Shown: positions 47,072-56,114 of the stretch, in pieces
Layout: the number at the start of each line of letters is the position of its first letter
How positions within the stretch are numbered: the stretch's first letter is position 1
Origin: Mucilaginibacter rivuli
Lineage (GTDB): Bacteria; Bacteroidota; Bacteroidia; Sphingobacteriales; Sphingobacteriaceae
Length of the DNA: 64,000 nucleotides
Direction of reading: 5' to 3'
NCBI RefSeq assembly: GCF_019391655.1
Contig: NZ_JAHXPQ010000003.1
Coordinates: 558,001-622,000, forward strand
Program-made: the position numbers and the translations under genes
The notes under the pieces: generated by a model
The model's input: only the letters and a program-made list of their open reading frames with translations
Databases searched by the model: none
Told to the model about the DNA's origin: nothing

Positions 47072-47962
47072 ATGTATTATTACAGAGGATTCGGGCTTAT
47101 CATCGCATCGCAAATAATGCTGCCTGAACTTCTTCCTTACACATTAACATCTACGCCCGATGTTCATATCAGCATTGGCAAAACCCCAGAAAAGTTAACA
47201 GCGGCGGGTACAGTACATAAAGTGGGTTATGCCATTAACCCTAACGAATATTTACTGCAGTTTTTAAACGTAGCTAACTATTATGCAGCCAATGGCAACA
47301 ACATTATTGTTGAGCCACTTGCCGGTAGCGATGAAAAAAGCGTCCGTCTGTTTTTATTAACAGGTGTTATGGCGGCCATACTACACCAGCGCAATGCCGT
47401 TGCCTTAAACGCTGCTGCCATAAAGCATTTAGATGGTGTTGTACTATTTTGCGGATATGCCGGTTCGGGCAAGTCGGCTATGCTCACCAAATTTATACAA
47501 AACGGATACAAGCCTTTTTGCGATGATGTTTGTTTGATACAACACAACGATGTGAAAGCCATGGCGGCTTATCCCACTATAAAAAACTGGGAAAATACTT
47601 TCACAGGGATGGGTTTACCCATACCATCCACTGATAATAAAATAAGGCCAAACCTGCCCAAGTACGCCACTTATTTTCATGATGAGTTTGATACAGATGC
47701 ATTGCCTGTTAAAACTATATTTATAATCCATAAAGACCACATTGCAAAATCTGTTGAAATTAAAAAACTGGCAGGCATAGAGGCCTTTGCCGAAGTGCAC
47801 AACAATGTATACCATCGTTTACAGATCTACCCGATGAAAAAGGAAGCCATACACTTTCAGGCCATATCAAAACTGGTGGCTAACATCAATGTTTACCAGG
47901 TAACCCGTAGCAGCAATACGGGTTTTGACGAATTATTTCAGACCATACAAAAGCACTTATAA
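47072..47962 (+). CDS. HprK-like kinase A of the lasso cluster
   Basis: 296 aa. Begins MYYYRGFGLIIASQI; Walker A GYAGSGKS (about 128-135), HprK-like acidic motif FCDDVCLI (about 149-156), and YPTIKNW. Related lasso kinases (paeninodin type) phosphorylate the C-terminal Ser of the precursor. It is clearly paralogous to kinase B at 51541-52440 (same RGFGL start and NVYQVTR end). Having two may mean successive phosphorylations or different targets. One base separates its stop from the sulfotransferase start. Confidence 0.88.
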   Translation: MYYYRGFGLIIASQIMLPELLPYTLTSTPDVHISIGKTPEKLTAAGTVHKVGYAINPNEYLLQFLNVANYYAANGNNIIVEPLAGSDEKSVRLFLLTGVMAAILHQRNAVALNAAAIKHLDGVVLFCGYAGSGKSAMLTKFIQNGYKPFCDDVCLIQHNDVKAMAAYPTIKNWENTFTGMGLPIPSTDNKIRPNLPKYATYFHDEFDTDALPVKTIFIIHKDHIAKSVEIKKLAGIEAFAEVHNNVYHRLQIYPMKKEAIHFQAISKLVANINVYQVTRSSNTGFDELFQTIQKHL

Positions 47963-47963
47963 G

Positions 47964-48809
47964 ATGGAGAGCGATAAAAAGATAGTTTGGCTGGCATCGT
48001 ACCCCAAAAGTGGCAATACCTGGTTCAGGGCATTTATTACTGCATTATTGAATAATGGTGAGGTTGATATTAACAACCTGGCAACTGATGGTATATTCTC
48101 GTCGCGCCGATTGTTTAATGAGCAAACCGACCTGGAGTCGAATTTATTGTATGATGAAGAAGCAAAACAAATGCAGGGAAATGTATTTAATCATATTTGT
48201 GCTAAAGCCAAGCAACGGCACCTTTTTGTAAAAATACATGATGCCTATACTTACAATTCTGATAATTTGCCTGTTATACCTACTCAAAATACACTTTGTG
48301 CAATTTACATCATCCGCAATCCGCTGGATATTGCCGGCTCACTGGCAAACCATAAAGATGACACTTTGGATGACAGTATCGATTTTATGAATAATAAACA
48401 AAGCGTTTTTGGTAAACAGGAAGATGAAGTAAACACAAGCCTACAATTCAGGCAACCACTGCTGGATTGGAGCGGGCATGTAAACAGTTGGACAGCTAAA
48501 CTACCTTTTCCGGTAATGGTAATTCGTTATGAGGATATGCTTGCCGATGCCTTTGAAACCTTTAAGCAGGCATTACTTTTTATGGGAATAAAAACCGATA
48601 AACAACAACTGGAAACCGCCATAGCAGCCAGCAGCTTTGAGCAGCTAAAGCAAAAAGAAACCGATTATGGTTTTAAAGAACGGATACGTAATACCTCATT
48701 CTTTCGCAGTGGTAAAGCCGGTAATTGGAAAAACGAGTTAACCAGCCAGCAGGTAAGCGCTATAACCAGCCAGCATCAAAACACTATGGCTAAATATGGG
48801 TATATTTAA
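47964..48809 (+). CDS. Sulfotransferase of the lasso cluster
   Basis: 281 aa from the ATG at 47964; the frame is open upstream to 47925 but that overlaps the kinase. The PAPS 5'-phosphosulfate motif is WLASYPKSGNTWFRAF (near residue 9), the 3'-phosphate motif is IYIIRNPLDIAGSLANH (about 110), and the C-terminal PAPS loop is RSGKAGNWKNEL. This is a cytosolic-type sulfotransferase fold. Last gene of the operon with B1 and kinase A, so the likely substrate is the lasso peptide or its phospho/sugar decoration. Substrate assignment is inference. Confidence 0.85.
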   Translation: MESDKKIVWLASYPKSGNTWFRAFITALLNNGEVDINNLATDGIFSSRRLFNEQTDLESNLLYDEEAKQMQGNVFNHICAKAKQRHLFVKIHDAYTYNSDNLPVIPTQNTLCAIYIIRNPLDIAGSLANHKDDTLDDSIDFMNNKQSVFGKQEDEVNTSLQFRQPLLDWSGHVNSWTAKLPFPVMVIRYEDMLADAFETFKQALLFMGIKTDKQQLETAIAASSFEQLKQKETDYGFKERIRNTSFFRSGKAGNWKNELTSQQVSAITSQHQNTMAKYGYI

Positions 48810-48944
48810 TATTAAGGCTGTATATAATCGAGGCAAAGGTTAGCTTTAAAAAACGCATCCTATTCGGCACCTACTTTCTTTAATTCTTGTAAAGTTTGTT
48901 TTTAATACCACCTAATTACCTTTTTAAAAAATATCAAGCTAATA

Positions 48945-48966
48945 AAAAAAGCCCAAAGATGGGCTT
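48945..48966 (-). terminator. Rho-independent terminator of the lasso precursor gene
   Basis: AAGCCCA (48949-48955) pairs with TGGGCTT (48960-48966), loop AAGA, followed on the minus strand by seven T. Confidence 0.88.
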
Positions 48967-48999
48967 GTGTATTAACTTTCAAAAAAAGATCGCTTTTAA

Positions 49000-49137
49000 T
49001 TAGCTCAAAGCACTACCATCACCGCCCATAACTGTACTACCTAAAGTATCCTCTACAGCATTTGTTACAAATATTTCGGGTTTGCTCCAGTTTTCTTTAA
49101 CCGGTTGATCGTTGTTTTGTGTGATTATGTTTTCCAT
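49000..49137 (-). CDS. Lasso-type RiPP precursor peptide
   Basis: 45 aa, read from the ATG at 49137. The leader contains NWSKPEIFVTNAVEDTL, in which a conserved Pro and a Thr at position -2 fit lasso leaders. The predicted core is GSTVMGGDGSALS (13 residues): Gly1 could form the macrolactam with Asp8, leaving tail GSALS, and the C-terminal Ser is the expected kinase acceptor. The gene follows the cyclase gene after 95 bp, and has its own promoter (49169-49200) and terminator (48945-48966), as expected for a highly expressed precursor. The core is short for a lasso peptide; cut site and ring are inferred. Confidence 0.82.
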   Translation of the reverse strand: MENIITQNNDQPVKENWSKPEIFVTNAVEDTLGSTVMGGDGSALS

Positions 49138-49168
49138 GGCCTAATGTTTAGTAATAGTTTAACTGTTA

Positions 49169-49200
49169 CGAATGTAAAGAAATATTTACTCCAAAGCAAA
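49169..49200 (-). promoter_or_regulatory. Promoter of the lasso precursor gene
   Basis: On the minus strand: TTTG (49200-49197), 20 nt, TACATTCG (49176-49169), one mismatch to TAnnTTTG, 32 bp before the ATG. Confidence 0.65.
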
Positions 49201-49232
49201 TATTTACTTTTAAACAACCATAAACCTTAACA

Positions 49233-51122
49233 TTATTCAAACAGATAACCCTTACTCTTTAAATATATTAAGCAATCAGTTACTATACCCGCTTGCATTA
49301 TCCTTATACCGGTTACTGATGTTGGCGAAGAAAAACCCGCAAATGGTACTATATCATCAAAGTGCCTGATTATAGCATCTTTGCTTATGTATTTATCAAA
49401 CACAAAGGCCTTTTCGGGATCATCCATCATACTGAAAAGTTTAGCCTTTGCCATAATTGTACGTTTTGCATAATCGGGGCTGTAAGGCGATTTATCTCTG
49501 CGCCACTGTATGGCAGGTGGTAGTATATCATGCATAGCATGGCGTATCAGGCTGCGCCTGTAACCATTTTTATTGAACAGATGTACCGGTGCTTCTATCA
49601 AAAACTCCATAATGTCTTTATCAAACATCATGTCACAGGTTGCCATGTTATAATGTTCATTGCGATTAGCAAACAAGCCATTAAACCTACTTATTTGACC
49701 ATCGCTCACCATTGCCTGCATGGCGGCAGATTGGCTGGATTGTTGCTCCGAAAATAACACATGTGTATATTGCGCTGCAAAGCCGGGCTGTAGCGTAGTG
49801 TGTTGTTGCCAATTAATGTCACGGGGTTTAATTTTACGCAATTGATGCCACAATGTTGTATAAAACAGGTAATCGCTTTTAAGCAATTTTAAGGGGTTAA
49901 TATCATATACTTTTGCCAATTGCTTTAACAATTGCATAGAGGCTTTATACTTGCCTTGCTGCATCAATAAATAAATTATGGAGTTACCCTTCCACGAAAC
50001 CCAAAAATCACCGCCGAAACCTGTAAATAAGCTACGGATATTTTTTTCTTTCGCCGCTTCTGCAATCGCCATATCCATATAAAAAAAAACATTCGGAATA
50101 GCTTCATTTATATCAAAAGCTTTGGCTAAATTATCAAGTGGTCCAACCCCGGGCGCCTCTACAAATGTTTGTATAATATTAGGGCAATGCTTATTTACAA
50201 TATCAATGTAGCGCCGCTCATCTTCCTCAATGCCCCCATGCCCAACCGGCAGTACTGATGAAAACGCGTATAATGGCTTATTCTTTTTAGCCAACAATTC
50301 TGATAATATACAGGCCACGCTACTCGAATCCAATCCGCCACTCAGGGTTATTCCTACAGGCACTTCAGGGTTTAATCGTTTTGATACGGCTTTATACATT
50401 AAATCGCGCAGGCAGTTTATCCACTCTTCATCGTTCTTAAAATTATACCGCCCAGCGGGTTGCAACGCCCAATACTTTTCTTTTTTGATGGTGTTATTCA
50501 CCATGCTCAATTTAATTCCCCCGCAAAGGGCAAATACCTCTTTATTATAGGTTTGCTCACTATTACTTTGCCTGAAATGGTAGTTTATAATATGCTCGTC
50601 ATTAAAATAATGGGGAGTGCCTTTAGCGGCTTCAACACCTTTAATTTCGCTGCAAAAAATAAAAACTTCGGGAGCATCATAATAATACAACGGGCGAAAG
50701 CCTACCTGGTCGGTTGCTAAAAAAAGCTGTTGCCTTATCTTGTCCCATACGGCAAAAACAAACTCGCCCTGCAGGTGCTCAACACATTGTGCTCCCCAAT
50801 GCTGGTATGCCTTTAATATGAGAAAACTATCAGCCTCGGTTCCCCATTGTTTTTTATCCAGGCTTAATAAACTATATAGTTCATCGCGGTTATCAATACG
50901 TGCATTGGCCGTAAAAATAAGGTCGCTGGTTTCTATGGGCAATTGTTCATTTTGCTGCTGGGGATAAACGGTTAATTTACAAAAACCAAAAACTACGTTT
51001 TTACTTTGTTTTATCCCGTCACCATCGGTAACCCGGTGAGCCATTGCCTGTTTTATTTTGTTGATACTCGCTTGCTCAACAGGCTTCTCCCTTTTACTGA
51101 TGATACCGTAAATAGCACTCAT
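49233..51122 (-). CDS. Asparagine-synthetase-like lasso cyclase (C protein)
   Basis: 629 aa. N-terminal glutamine-amidotransferase-like domain (1-200) lacking the catalytic Cys2 (starts MSAIYG), as common in lasso C proteins. Asparagine synthase domain with the ATP pyrophosphatase loop GITLSGGLDSSSVACIL (about 258) and GFGGDFWVSWKG. It should adenylate the Asp side chain of the core and close the ring with the N-terminal amine. It starts 8 nt after the B2 stop in the minus-strand operon. Confidence 0.93.
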   Translation of the reverse strand: MSAIYGIISKREKPVEQASINKIKQAMAHRVTDGDGIKQSKNVVFGFCKLTVYPQQQNEQLPIETSDLIFTANARIDNRDELYSLLSLDKKQWGTEADSFLILKAYQHWGAQCVEHLQGEFVFAVWDKIRQQLFLATDQVGFRPLYYYDAPEVFIFCSEIKGVEAAKGTPHYFNDEHIINYHFRQSNSEQTYNKEVFALCGGIKLSMVNNTIKKEKYWALQPAGRYNFKNDEEWINCLRDLMYKAVSKRLNPEVPVGITLSGGLDSSSVACILSELLAKKNKPLYAFSSVLPVGHGGIEEDERRYIDIVNKHCPNIIQTFVEAPGVGPLDNLAKAFDINEAIPNVFFYMDMAIAEAAKEKNIRSLFTGFGGDFWVSWKGNSIIYLLMQQGKYKASMQLLKQLAKVYDINPLKLLKSDYLFYTTLWHQLRKIKPRDINWQQHTTLQPGFAAQYTHVLFSEQQSSQSAAMQAMVSDGQISRFNGLFANRNEHYNMATCDMMFDKDIMEFLIEAPVHLFNKNGYRRSLIRHAMHDILPPAIQWRRDKSPYSPDYAKRTIMAKAKLFSMMDDPEKAFVFDKYISKDAIIRHFDDIVPFAGFSSPTSVTGIRIMQAGIVTDCLIYLKSKGYLFE

Positions 51123-51130
51123 TATATTTA

Positions 51131-51541
51131 TTAACTTGTAAAACTACTCAATACTGTATATCTCTCTAAATTGCCGCCACCAGTTACTATTTTATCACCG
51201 CTTTTTAGCCAAGCGTGGGCATTTAGTTTATTTGTAACGGTGTCTTTATATACACCAAAAAACATGGTGCTTATTACCCCTCGCCTTTTGAGCATCATTT
51301 TAGCCGCAAGCGCCTGCTCAAAGCATTTTGTACGCCAGGGCGAATAACAGCACGCCCTGCCAAGGGCTGTTTTTACCAGTAATGAAAGGGTATCATTACC
51401 AAACGCCTCGGTTGCATGTAATTTACCAAAAAGCGGGCTTATCTTTTTAAACGGGAAAAACACCAGCATAAAACGCGCCGTTGCCAAAAAGCACCACGCT
51501 TCGGCAAATAGCAGTTGTTCTTTAGCGGGTCTTTTCTTCAT
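51131..51541 (-). CDS. Lasso peptide B2 leader peptidase (transglutaminase-like)
   Basis: 136 aa. Transglutaminase-core-3 fold: catalytic Cys73 in RTKCFEQALAA, His109 in NAHAWLKSGDKIV with Asp116 as the likely third residue. It cuts the leader after the Thr-Leu position with the help of the RRE protein. Its ATG overlaps the stop of kinase B by one base (TGATG), so it is translationally coupled. Confidence 0.93.
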   Translation of the reverse strand: MKKRPAKEQLLFAEAWCFLATARFMLVFFPFKKISPLFGKLHATEAFGNDTLSLLVKTALGRACCYSPWRTKCFEQALAAKMMLKRRGVISTMFFGVYKDTVTNKLNAHAWLKSGDKIVTGGGNLERYTVLSSFTS

Positions 51542-52440
51542 CAGCCTAATAATAAATTTTCCACATATTCAACCAACGCATCAACATTACATACTTCAGG
51601 CCTGGTTACCTGGTAAATTATGCAATTATTTGACAATGCAGATATGATTTGGAAAGTAAGGGCTTTTAACTCGTTATTATGGATCAGCATTTTACGATAA
51701 ACCTGTTTTGTAAGCTCGTTAAACGCCTCCGCGTTTTTTAGCTGTCGCGATTCAATTTGGTTAACCGGTCCTTTTTTTAATATAAATATCTTTTTTACCG
51801 GGTGGCTACCTGTATCAAACTGCTCATGAAAAAAGACACCATATTTATTCATCCCTTTCCTTATCGCGAAAGACTGGTCACTAAACTGACCATGATTCAG
51901 TTTTTCCTGTGCATCTTCCCAAAGCTTGATCATTGGGTACGATGCTGATGTTTGCAGATCAGGGCTAAGTACTACCACATCATCGCTAAAAGGTGTATAT
52001 CCTTTTTTTATAAGGCCGGCAAGGGTGGTTGATTTCCCCGCAGTAGAATCACCGGTGATAAACGCCAGTTCGCCATGATGCAATATTGCTGAAGCATGCA
52101 TGGGTAGCATTTTGCGTTGCAGCAAAGCACCCGCTATTACCGAAGCCAATATGTGTAGCCTGAGTAATCGCATGTCAACATCTTTGTCCACAGGTTCAAC
52201 AATAATAGTCCGGCCATCTGTTGCCAGATATCTTGCTATGCCTTTTGCCTCTAAAAACAATTGATTATCGGTAATAGTAAGTGCTAAATGATGCCATACT
52301 ATCTTTTTACCTTCAACAGGGGCGATGATTACTCCCTGGTAAATATTAACATCAGCAATATCAAAGCTGGCCGCAACCAACTCCGGAAAATCAATATCGG
52401 ATGTAATGTTCAGACCAAAACCGCGGTAGTTGTATTTCAA
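51541..52440 (-). CDS. HprK-like kinase B of the lasso cluster
   Basis: 299 aa. Starts MKYNYRGFGLNITSDIDFPEL; Walker A GDSTAGKSTTLAGL (about 130-143), acidic motif PFSDDVVVLS and YPMIKLWEDA. Same family as kinase A and as the Ser-phosphorylating kinases of paeninodin-type lasso clusters. It lies between the nucleotidyltransferase and B2 genes, the order expected for phosphorylation followed by further modification of the phosphate. Confidence 0.9.
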   Translation of the reverse strand: MKYNYRGFGLNITSDIDFPELVAASFDIADVNIYQGVIIAPVEGKKIVWHHLALTITDNQLFLEAKGIARYLATDGRTIIVEPVDKDVDMRLLRLHILASVIAGALLQRKMLPMHASAILHHGELAFITGDSTAGKSTTLAGLIKKGYTPFSDDVVVLSPDLQTSASYPMIKLWEDAQEKLNHGQFSDQSFAIRKGMNKYGVFFHEQFDTGSHPVKKIFILKKGPVNQIESRQLKNAEAFNELTKQVYRKMLIHNNELKALTFQIISALSNNCIIYQVTRPEVCNVDALVEYVENLLLG

Positions 52441-52479
52441 TTTTTCTGATAAATTGGTAAGGTGATGTTTGAACAGATG

Positions 52480-53721
52480 CTATTCAATAGAGCTAAGCGG
52501 AATTAGTTTTCGCTTACGCTCGGATGTATCAAACGGTTTTATTATTGACCGGAAAGGCTTCATAAAATAGTATACAAAAAAAATTGATTTTGGCAATTTA
52601 ACCAATTCAAAATCTCTGCTGGCAGGTATAAAACGATGAATGCCTGATATCCAATAAAACTTCATCCTTTGCAAAAACGAATCTTGCAGCAATAAACGGT
52701 TGTGCATCCAATCTAAAATATTACTGCTCGTTTCTGATGCCATAATACGATTGCCGCAAAGTTGTTTTGCAAAATACTTAACCGCTTTTACATTGGAGAA
52801 TGCTGCCTCTGTTTTGGGCAAGCAAATACCCATTAACTGCTCTGATAGCTCATTACTTACAGCCAGTATTTTTTGCAATCCAATATCTGCAAATTCAATA
52901 TTTAATTTATCGCAATAAGTCTTTATACCCGGAATAGATAACGCCTGGCTAATATCAACAATGTTTTTAAGATACTTAAATGTATCCTTTATGGTATGGT
53001 GTATAAGTACCGAAGCAAAGTGTGCATTTTGAGTTAAAACGGCAACGTCTGCTTTTAACAGTTTCACCGGCTCCCCTGTTTCATAAATGAAGGCGTTTAC
53101 TTTATCGTTAACATTCAGGTAAGTTTCGGCAATGGCCCAGTGCAATTCAATGTGAAACTCGCGCTGCCCATTCTTATACTTATTAAGGTTATAATCTTTA
53201 TAATATGAATGGTACTTTGTTCCCAGGTAATTATATACTTCATCCAGTTCGGGCAGGTAAGCATCCAGCTTCAATACATCAATAGCTTTGGATAGATCCG
53301 CTGGTTGAATAATGAGATCAATATCGCTGCTCTCCCTTGAAACCAGATCGCCAAAAAACTGTTTTGAAAATGCCGTGCCTTTATACGGAACAGCCTGAAC
53401 GCCATGCTTTTTTAAAAGCATAATAATACGTTCTGTTTCAATAGCCTGTTTCCAGTTTAACTGTGTAATTTCGGCCTGTTGTTTGTAAATTAAAACTTTT
53501 ATATCATTTGGCAGATCAATGCGATGTAGCAAGGGATAAATGACAGGGCGAATGCGGTGCTGCCGTGCCAGCCGAATAAGTGAATACCAATCAATATTGT
53601 TGGCACTTACAAATTGCTTTAGTTCGGAGTTAGTAGCTGTTCCAAAAAAAACGCGACAACATAAAATAATAGCAGCCATTTCGGTGCCATGATCATTTTT
53701 AATGTTTTCTATCGCAATCAT
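52480..53721 (-). CDS. NTP_transf_5-type nucleotidyltransferase of the lasso cluster
   Basis: 413 aa. Nucleotidyltransferase signature: VQAVPYKGTAFSKQFFGD, then SSDIDLIIQP with the two metal-binding Asp (about 137-139), and REFHIELHWAIAE. The family (PF14907 type) occurs in pseudomycoidin-like lasso clusters, where it acts on the phosphorylated C-terminus (recalled from the literature; sugar attachment was reported). First gene of the minus-strand operon (39 nt before kinase B). Alternative: transfer of a nucleotide to the phosphate or Ser. Confidence 0.85.
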   Translation of the reverse strand: MIAIENIKNDHGTEMAAIILCCRVFFGTATNSELKQFVSANNIDWYSLIRLARQHRIRPVIYPLLHRIDLPNDIKVLIYKQQAEITQLNWKQAIETERIIMLLKKHGVQAVPYKGTAFSKQFFGDLVSRESSDIDLIIQPADLSKAIDVLKLDAYLPELDEVYNYLGTKYHSYYKDYNLNKYKNGQREFHIELHWAIAETYLNVNDKVNAFIYETGEPVKLLKADVAVLTQNAHFASVLIHHTIKDTFKYLKNIVDISQALSIPGIKTYCDKLNIEFADIGLQKILAVSNELSEQLMGICLPKTEAAFSNVKAVKYFAKQLCGNRIMASETSSNILDWMHNRLLLQDSFLQRMKFYWISGIHRFIPASRDFELVKLPKSIFFVYYFMKPFRSIIKPFDTSERKRKLIPLSSIE

Positions 53722-53886
53722 TGTAGCAGTATATTAACTAAGGGGTAATATGCAAACAAGTTGAGGCAGTTGCATATGGATAGGCTAAATTAACTATTTT
53801 CGATAAAACCCACACTAAAAATAAGCACAACAGGAAATTTTTTTTACTAAAACTACAATTCAACCATAAAGAATTGCTAAACAGTC

Positions 53887-55938
53887 TTATTTTACCTGAG
53901 GCAATTCTATATAGAATATAGTCCCCACTCCTACCGTGCTTTTGAACCAAATTTTACCCCGATGCATTTCGATTATCTTTTTAGAAATAGATAAGCCAAG
54001 CCCAAAAGGCTGCTCGCCATTGGTGCCAAATTTTTTTGCCGCGGTAAACATCTCGAAAATACTGTCTTTTTCATTTTCGGGTATGCCAATACCGCTATCT
54101 GCAATTGCGATAAGTATATTTTTGTTATTTAGGGTAATACTAATTTTAATATCGCCACCTTCATGACTGAATTTTATGGCATTAACTATCAAATTGTTAA
54201 ATACACGCCATATTTTTTCGTGGTTAACATTAGCCATTATAACTTTGTCATCACTCTCAAATATCAACTTCTGGTGCTTCTCGTTGGCCTTAAATTGCAG
54301 TAATTCAACCGAATCAAATAGTAACGACCTCAGATCGATGTTTTGTTTTACAATTTGCTCTGTTTCATCTGCAAGGCCTGTTTTGAGCAATTCGTTTATC
54401 ATCTCCATGGTGTGTGTACCGGTCGTCTCTATTAGTTTAAGCATATGCTTGCTATCTTCCGAAAAATCTTCATCCTCAAGCAGCATGGAAGCAATACCCG
54501 TCATACCCGATAGCGGGTTTCGCAGGTCATGGGCCATTACCCGCATAATACGAATATAATTTTTGTTTACCCGTTCAAGTTCGGCCAGGGTTACTTGCAG
54601 CTGCTCGTTTTTAAGTGTTGTTTCCTTTTGATTTTTTTTAGATCTGTTTAAGTTACGGGCAATTAACACAATGATAATTACAGATAAAATGATAGCGATG
54701 CCGATGCCCAAAAAGTATATTTCTCTAACCTTATCTTTTTGTTCAAGGTTGACCAACGCTTGCTTTTGCTGAAACGTTGCCAGTTCGCGCTCAACGTCAA
54801 GCTTATACAACTCAGTCGAATTACGCTCAAGCGAATCGCGTAAACTTATGTATTTGCTCTGATACAGATATGCTTCGGCAGGCTTGTTAAGATGGGCCAT
54901 AAATTTAGCGTATGATCTGTTCCATCTTGTTTCCAGATCAAAATTTACACGATAAAAACGATTAAGTAATAACCTGGCGTTGTTATAAGCCTGTGCAGCT
55001 TTTACATCATTGCCAAGCGCTACGTACAGATCGCCCAATTTTAATTGTGGTGGTATGCCGGACCCATCAGTATTTGGATTTGGTATAGCTATAGATGCTG
55101 TAAGGTACTTTTCAGCCTCTTTCAAATTACCCAACTTCAAATTAACACCGCCCAGGTTATCATATAATACAGCCTTGGGGCCATCGGTATTGCGCTTTAA
55201 AAAAAGGTTACTATTACTTGCTTTATTTATCAGTTTTAAATCGAGTTGATAGTAGTACTCGGCGCTGTCAAGCATGCCCGCTCTTTCATATGCATACCCC
55301 GCATTGTTTAGCCAGCCTTGTTCTTTTAAGAAAAGTTTCTCGGCTGTATACCGTTCGTGGCAGCTATCAAGCTTAGCAAAACTTGCGGCCCAGCACCTGC
55401 CGGCCAGCCTGTAGTTGCTTTGCTTAAAATAAATGGAGCCCAGCTTACTGAAAAGATCGCCATTATCACATACTCCAATACCAATTATATTTTTTGCCTG
55501 GTAGTAATAATTAAGCGCACCTATAAATTTCCGGGCGGATAGGTTTACATCGCCTTTCATCATTAAGGCTTTATAATATTCCGCAGGATACTTTTCGACT
55601 TTGCTTTGCTCCGAAAAAAACAAAAAGGCGCTATCTGCGTAAGCAACAGTTTGGCTATTGTTGCCGGTATCCTGGTAATACTGGCTCAATAAACAATAAT
55701 AACTTACAATAAGGGGGCTTGAAGTGTGTAACGAGCCACGCATTTTTTTTGCTATTAAAATAGCGCTATCGCCCTTGCCTGCATACTGCAGACTATCGCA
55801 TTGCTGAATTTTTGCTTTCAGCCCATTCGCGTCTTCATTTTTATCGCCAGAGCATGAGTGCAGTAAAACAACAACAAGCGCAACAATATATATCTTTAAA
55901 ATATTTACAACGTAAAAACCGCGGGGGCGATGATACAT
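53887..55938 (-). CDS. TPR-containing sensor histidine kinase, lipoprotein signal
   Basis: 683 aa. A hydrophobic N-terminus with Cys in LLHSCSGD suggests a lipoprotein-like signal. TPR repeats (about 35-370; NNAGYAYERAGMLDSAEYYY, DNLGGVNLKLGNLKEAEKYL). One TM (about 409-427), coiled coil, HisKA with VMAHDLRNPLSGM and HATPase_c ([30 protein letters not shown]). Typical Bacteroidota TPR kinase without its own regulator nearby. It lies 165 bp upstream of the lasso operon in the same direction; control of that cluster is possible but unproven. Confidence 0.9.
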   Translation of the reverse strand: MYHRPRGFYVVNILKIYIVALVVVLLHSCSGDKNEDANGLKAKIQQCDSLQYAGKGDSAILIAKKMRGSLHTSSPLIVSYYCLLSQYYQDTGNNSQTVAYADSAFLFFSEQSKVEKYPAEYYKALMMKGDVNLSARKFIGALNYYYQAKNIIGIGVCDNGDLFSKLGSIYFKQSNYRLAGRCWAASFAKLDSCHERYTAEKLFLKEQGWLNNAGYAYERAGMLDSAEYYYQLDLKLINKASNSNLFLKRNTDGPKAVLYDNLGGVNLKLGNLKEAEKYLTASIAIPNPNTDGSGIPPQLKLGDLYVALGNDVKAAQAYNNARLLLNRFYRVNFDLETRWNRSYAKFMAHLNKPAEAYLYQSKYISLRDSLERNSTELYKLDVERELATFQQKQALVNLEQKDKVREIYFLGIGIAIILSVIIIVLIARNLNRSKKNQKETTLKNEQLQVTLAELERVNKNYIRIMRVMAHDLRNPLSGMTGIASMLLEDEDFSEDSKHMLKLIETTGTHTMEMINELLKTGLADETEQIVKQNIDLRSLLFDSVELLQFKANEKHQKLIFESDDKVIMANVNHEKIWRVFNNLIVNAIKFSHEGGDIKISITLNNKNILIAIADSGIGIPENEKDSIFEMFTAAKKFGTNGEQPFGLGLSISKKIIEMHRGKIWFKSTVGVGTIFYIELPQVK

Positions 55939-56114
55939 GATATGAATAGCAAAGTAATTTAAACAGACTTTTGTTTATCGGTGTGAATTTAACTAAAAAT
56001 ATGATATTATCATTATTATTTACCTTTTAAAGCAAAAACATTAACCAAAGCAGCTTTGAACTAAATATTTTTCATCTGTTTTATCCTTTTTTTGATAAAA
56101 CATTATTATTCCGA

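Noticed and set aside
47072..52440. HprK-like genes as PTS carbon-catabolite kinases
   Set aside because: No HPr or PTS genes; the context and sequence fit lasso-associated kinases.
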